Source: Gammaproteobacteria bacterium | GTDB taxonomy: Bacteria > Pseudomonadota > Gammaproteobacteria > VBWC01 | NCBI GenBank assembly: GCA_023266115.1 | Contig: JAHFRU010000014.1 | Coordinates: 1 to 64,000, forward strand | Length of the DNA: 64,000 nt | Direction: 5' to 3' | Part shown: one piece after another, positions 61,733-64,000 of the stretch | How positions within the stretch are numbered: position 1 is the first letter of the stretch | Layout: each line of letters begins with the position of its first letter | Translations under genes and position numbers: made by a program | The notes under the pieces: generated by a model | Told to the model about the DNA's origin: nothing | What the model saw: only the letters and a program-made list of their open reading frames with translations | Database searches by the model: none

Positions 61733-62376
61733 TGCGGACCATCAATGGCATTCGCTGCATGTCTGACTGCGCCGCAAAAATCCGTCGCAATAACGCGCCT
61801 CTCGCGGCGCTGTCCCGCATGCTCATACCGTTGGTGACGGCGCTGGTTATTTCGGCTGCCAGTGCGGCAACCCCGGAGCCACCGGACGAAGCACTGCGCC
61901 TGCTGTTGCGTCAGGCCATCGAGGACAGCAGCAGCTTTGCCGACCAGTTCGACGCCGAGGTCTGGCTGACCGACATGTCGGGCAGACTGGAATCGAAGAT
62001 GCCGGCGCACGGCGACCGGGTATCGTTGCTGCGTACTGTCCATGAAGAAGCGGCCCGCGCCGAGTTACCGCCGGAACTGGTGCTGGCGGTGATAGAAGTC
62101 GAAAGCAACTTTGACCGCTGGGCGATTTCCGACGCTGGCGCACAGGGACTGATGCAGGTCATGCCGTTCTGGCTGAATGAAATCGGCCGGCCGCAGGATG
62201 ATCTGTTTGAGTCCAGAACCAACCTGCGGCTAGGCTGCACAATATTGCGCTACTACATCGACAAGGCCAAGGGCGATCTCACCCATGCACTGGCCAGATA
62301 TAACGGAAGCTACGGCAGTCGCGTCTACCCGCAGCGCGTCTTCGATACGCTGGCGAAACGCTGGTACCGGCAATAG
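61729..62376 (+). CDS. Lytic transglycosylase (SLT domain)
   Basis: '[36 protein letters not shown]', '[31 protein letters not shown]'. Confidence 0.92.
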   Translation: MMRTINGIRCMSDCAAKIRRNNAPLAALSRMLIPLVTALVISAASAATPEPPDEALRLLLRQAIEDSSSFADQFDAEVWLTDMSGRLESKMPAHGDRVSLLRTVHEEAARAELPPELVLAVIEVESNFDRWAISDAGAQGLMQVMPFWLNEIGRPQDDLFESRTNLRLGCTILRYYIDKAKGDLTHALARYNGSYGSRVYPQRVFDTLAKRWYRQ

Positions 62377-62386
62377 GCGGTTTTGC

Positions 62387-62767
62387 CTACATGTTGTGAT
62401 GCTTCATTTTGCCGTCCTGCGGCATATCCATGTTCTCTTCCTGCATCATCTTTTTGTCTTCATGCATTTTCTTATGCTCGTCGCGCATTTCGTCCTGCTG
62501 TTTCATCATCTCGTCCATGCGCGCGATCATCTTGCCAAGCTTTTCCTTTTCCGCGGCGGAAGGCTTGTGTTCGAGATTTTTGACGATCTCCATCGTTTCA
62601 CGCAGCATCTGCATCATGTCGTGTGACATCTGATGGCGTTCTTTCGCCATTTTCATGTACATCTCGCGCTTGTCACCGCTTTCTTCGTCGGGATTTGCCA
62701 ACGCGACGCTGCCAAGCAATGCGGCAGCGACAAATCCGGCAGTCAGTATTCTGGTGAGCTTCATCAT
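62387..62767 (-). CDS. Secreted Met/His/Lys/Glu-rich small protein
   Basis: Signal peptide 'MMKLTRILTAGFVAAALLGSVALA'; mature part 'EMYMKMAKERHQMSHDMMQMLRETMEIV...MARMDEMMKQQDEMRDEHKKMHEDKKMMQEENMDMPQDGKMKHHNM'-like, helical. Confidence 0.72.
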   Translation of the reverse strand: MMKLTRILTAGFVAAALLGSVALANPDEESGDKREMYMKMAKERHQMSHDMMQMLRETMEIVKNLEHKPSAAEKEKLGKMIARMDEMMKQQDEMRDEHKKMHEDKKMMQEENMDMPQDGKMKHHNM

Positions 62768-62870
62768 CCTTTTTCTCCTTGTTGCCGGCACTGGAATCAA
62801 ACCGGAATAAACGTTCGATGAGGCCACTGGTATACGTCGGGCCACACACAAAAGTCAAGAAGCCGCCCGG

Positions 62871-63155
62871 TCAGTCCGTCGCATGAACCACGAATCCGGT
62901 CAGCGATTCGTGGTCAGGCTGCTCGACACAATTCACTGCCGTCACCCGGGCATGCGGCGGCCCGGTGACAAGCCAGGTCCGCAGCGCCGCCAACGCAGTA
63001 CTATCACCGCTCGCCAGTACTTCTACGGTACCGTCGCGGCAATTTCGTACCCAGCCGGTAACACCGAGTTCGTCCGCCTTCCGCCGCGTCGACTCGCGAA
63101 AGAAAACACCCTGCACTCGCCCCGCCACTATGCACCTGATACACTTTTCCATCAT
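62871..63155 (-). CDS. acyP: Acylphosphatase
   Basis: 'RCIVAGRVQGVFFRESTRRKADELGVTGWVRNCRDGTVEVLASG'. Confidence 0.95.
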   Translation of the reverse strand: MMEKCIRCIVAGRVQGVFFRESTRRKADELGVTGWVRNCRDGTVEVLASGDSTALAALRTWLVTGPPHARVTAVNCVEQPDHESLTGFVVHATD

Positions 63156-63268
63156 TAATGGACGCCGGTTGTTTCGAAAAAGTTTACCTGACGTCTGCGC
63201 CCTTAATATACCGGCGGCGGTGACCGTAGTACCGCCGGCACGATATGAACACGCGGAGCTTACCTACC

Positions 63269-64000
63269 ATGGCGAATCAGCGTTTCCGGATTGAAAAAGA
63301 CAGCCTCGGGGAATTCAGTGTTCCGGAGGACGCCTGGTACGGCGTACAGACCGCGCGCGCCATAGCCAACTTCCCGATCAGCGGCCGCCGGCCGGATCGG
63401 GATTTCGTCCTCGCGCACATCACGATAAAACGCGCCGCGGCAATCGCCAACCGACAACCCGCCTGGCTGGATGCGCGCCGCGCCGACGCCATCATGAAGG
63501 TCTGCGACCGGATTCTGGCCGGCGAACATCTCGATCAGTTCGTTGTCGACCGCTTTCAGGCGGGCGCCGGCACCAGCCACAATATGAACAGCAACGAGGT
63601 GATCGCCAATCTCGTCAACGTAGCGCTCGGCGGCCAGCGCGGCACCTATGATCCGGTCAACCCGAACGACCACGTCAATATGGGCCAGAGCACCAACGAT
63701 ACGATACCGACGGCGATTCGCCTCGCGGCGCTGGCCAAGCTGCCACGCCTGATTGCTGCGGTTGAAAACATGGCAACGGAATTCACACGTATCGGCACTG
63801 CCGAAGCGGACACGGTCAAGAGCGGCCGCACGCACCTGCAGGATGCGGTGCCAACCACCATCGGCCGGGAGTTCAGCGCCTACGCGTGGACGCTGACCCG
63901 CTGTGCGCGGCGGTTGGCGCTGACGCGCGAACCGCTGTGTTCGATCGGCCTCGGCGGCAGTGCCGCCGGCACCGGCCTGAACACCTCGCCAGGTTATGCC
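63269..64000 (+). CDS. Class II fumarase/aspartate ammonia-lyase superfamily protein (truncated by window edge)
   Basis: Not in the ORF track because it runs off the edge; reads 'MANQRFRIEKDSLGEFSVPEDAWYGVQTARAIANFPISG...AGAGTSHNMNSNEVIANLVNVALGG...DHVNMGQSTNDTIPTAIRLAAL...GRTHLQDAVPTTIGREFSAYA'. Confidence 0.92.
   Translation, partial: MANQRFRIEKDSLGEFSVPEDAWYGVQTARAIANFPISGRRPDRDFVLAHITIKRAAAIANRQPAWLDARRADAIMKVCDRILAGEHLDQFVVDRFQAGAGTSHNMNSNEVIANLVNVALGGQRGTYDPVNPNDHVNMGQSTNDTIPTAIRLAALAKLPRLIAAVENMATEFTRIGTAEADTVKSGRTHLQDAVPTTIGREFSAYAWTLTRCARRLALTREPLCSIGLGGSAAGTGLNTSPGYA

Overview
This 64 kb window looks like one contiguous gammaproteobacterial-type chromosome segment. No rRNA, CRISPR array, prophage or integrase was recognised. 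The right half (about 31.5-64 kb) is mostly conserved housekeeping: tRNA-Lys(TTT), queC-queE, cpoB-pal-tolB-tolA-tolR-tolQ-ybgC-ruvB-ruvA-ruvC-yebC, a lipase, nadA, aspS, DUF502, an FmdB-type zinc ribbon, an Atm1-like ABC exporter, HD-GYP, SDR, acnA, PilZ, clpB, nadC, proS, an SLT transglycosylase, acylphosphatase, and a fumarase/aspartase-superfamily gene cut off by the right edge. The left half (about 0-31 kb) is more accessory. It holds a TonB receptor / orphan histidine kinase / PF04392-type binding-protein cluster, slipin plus a frameshifted nfeD, a VKOR-thioredoxin fusion, NUDIX, archease-RtcB, a Kelch-like propeller, RecD2, a PP2C/kinase pair, a Sel1 protein, a decayed gmm-like NUDIX gene, an internally deleted IS3-family element, a metallophosphoesterase, a CDP-archaeol-synthase-like protein, a PD40-repeat protein with a CTERM-like tail, a decayed vanadium haloperoxidase, and CheX. 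The strongest unexplained signals are local gene decay (frameshifts plus apparent internal deletions that remove catalytic motifs), a sigma32-like promoter in front of clpB, a degenerate paired REP-like palindrome, and several uncharacterised small or secreted proteins. I did not find convincing evidence of a wholly new multi-gene system; the best candidates for follow-up are listed with tests.
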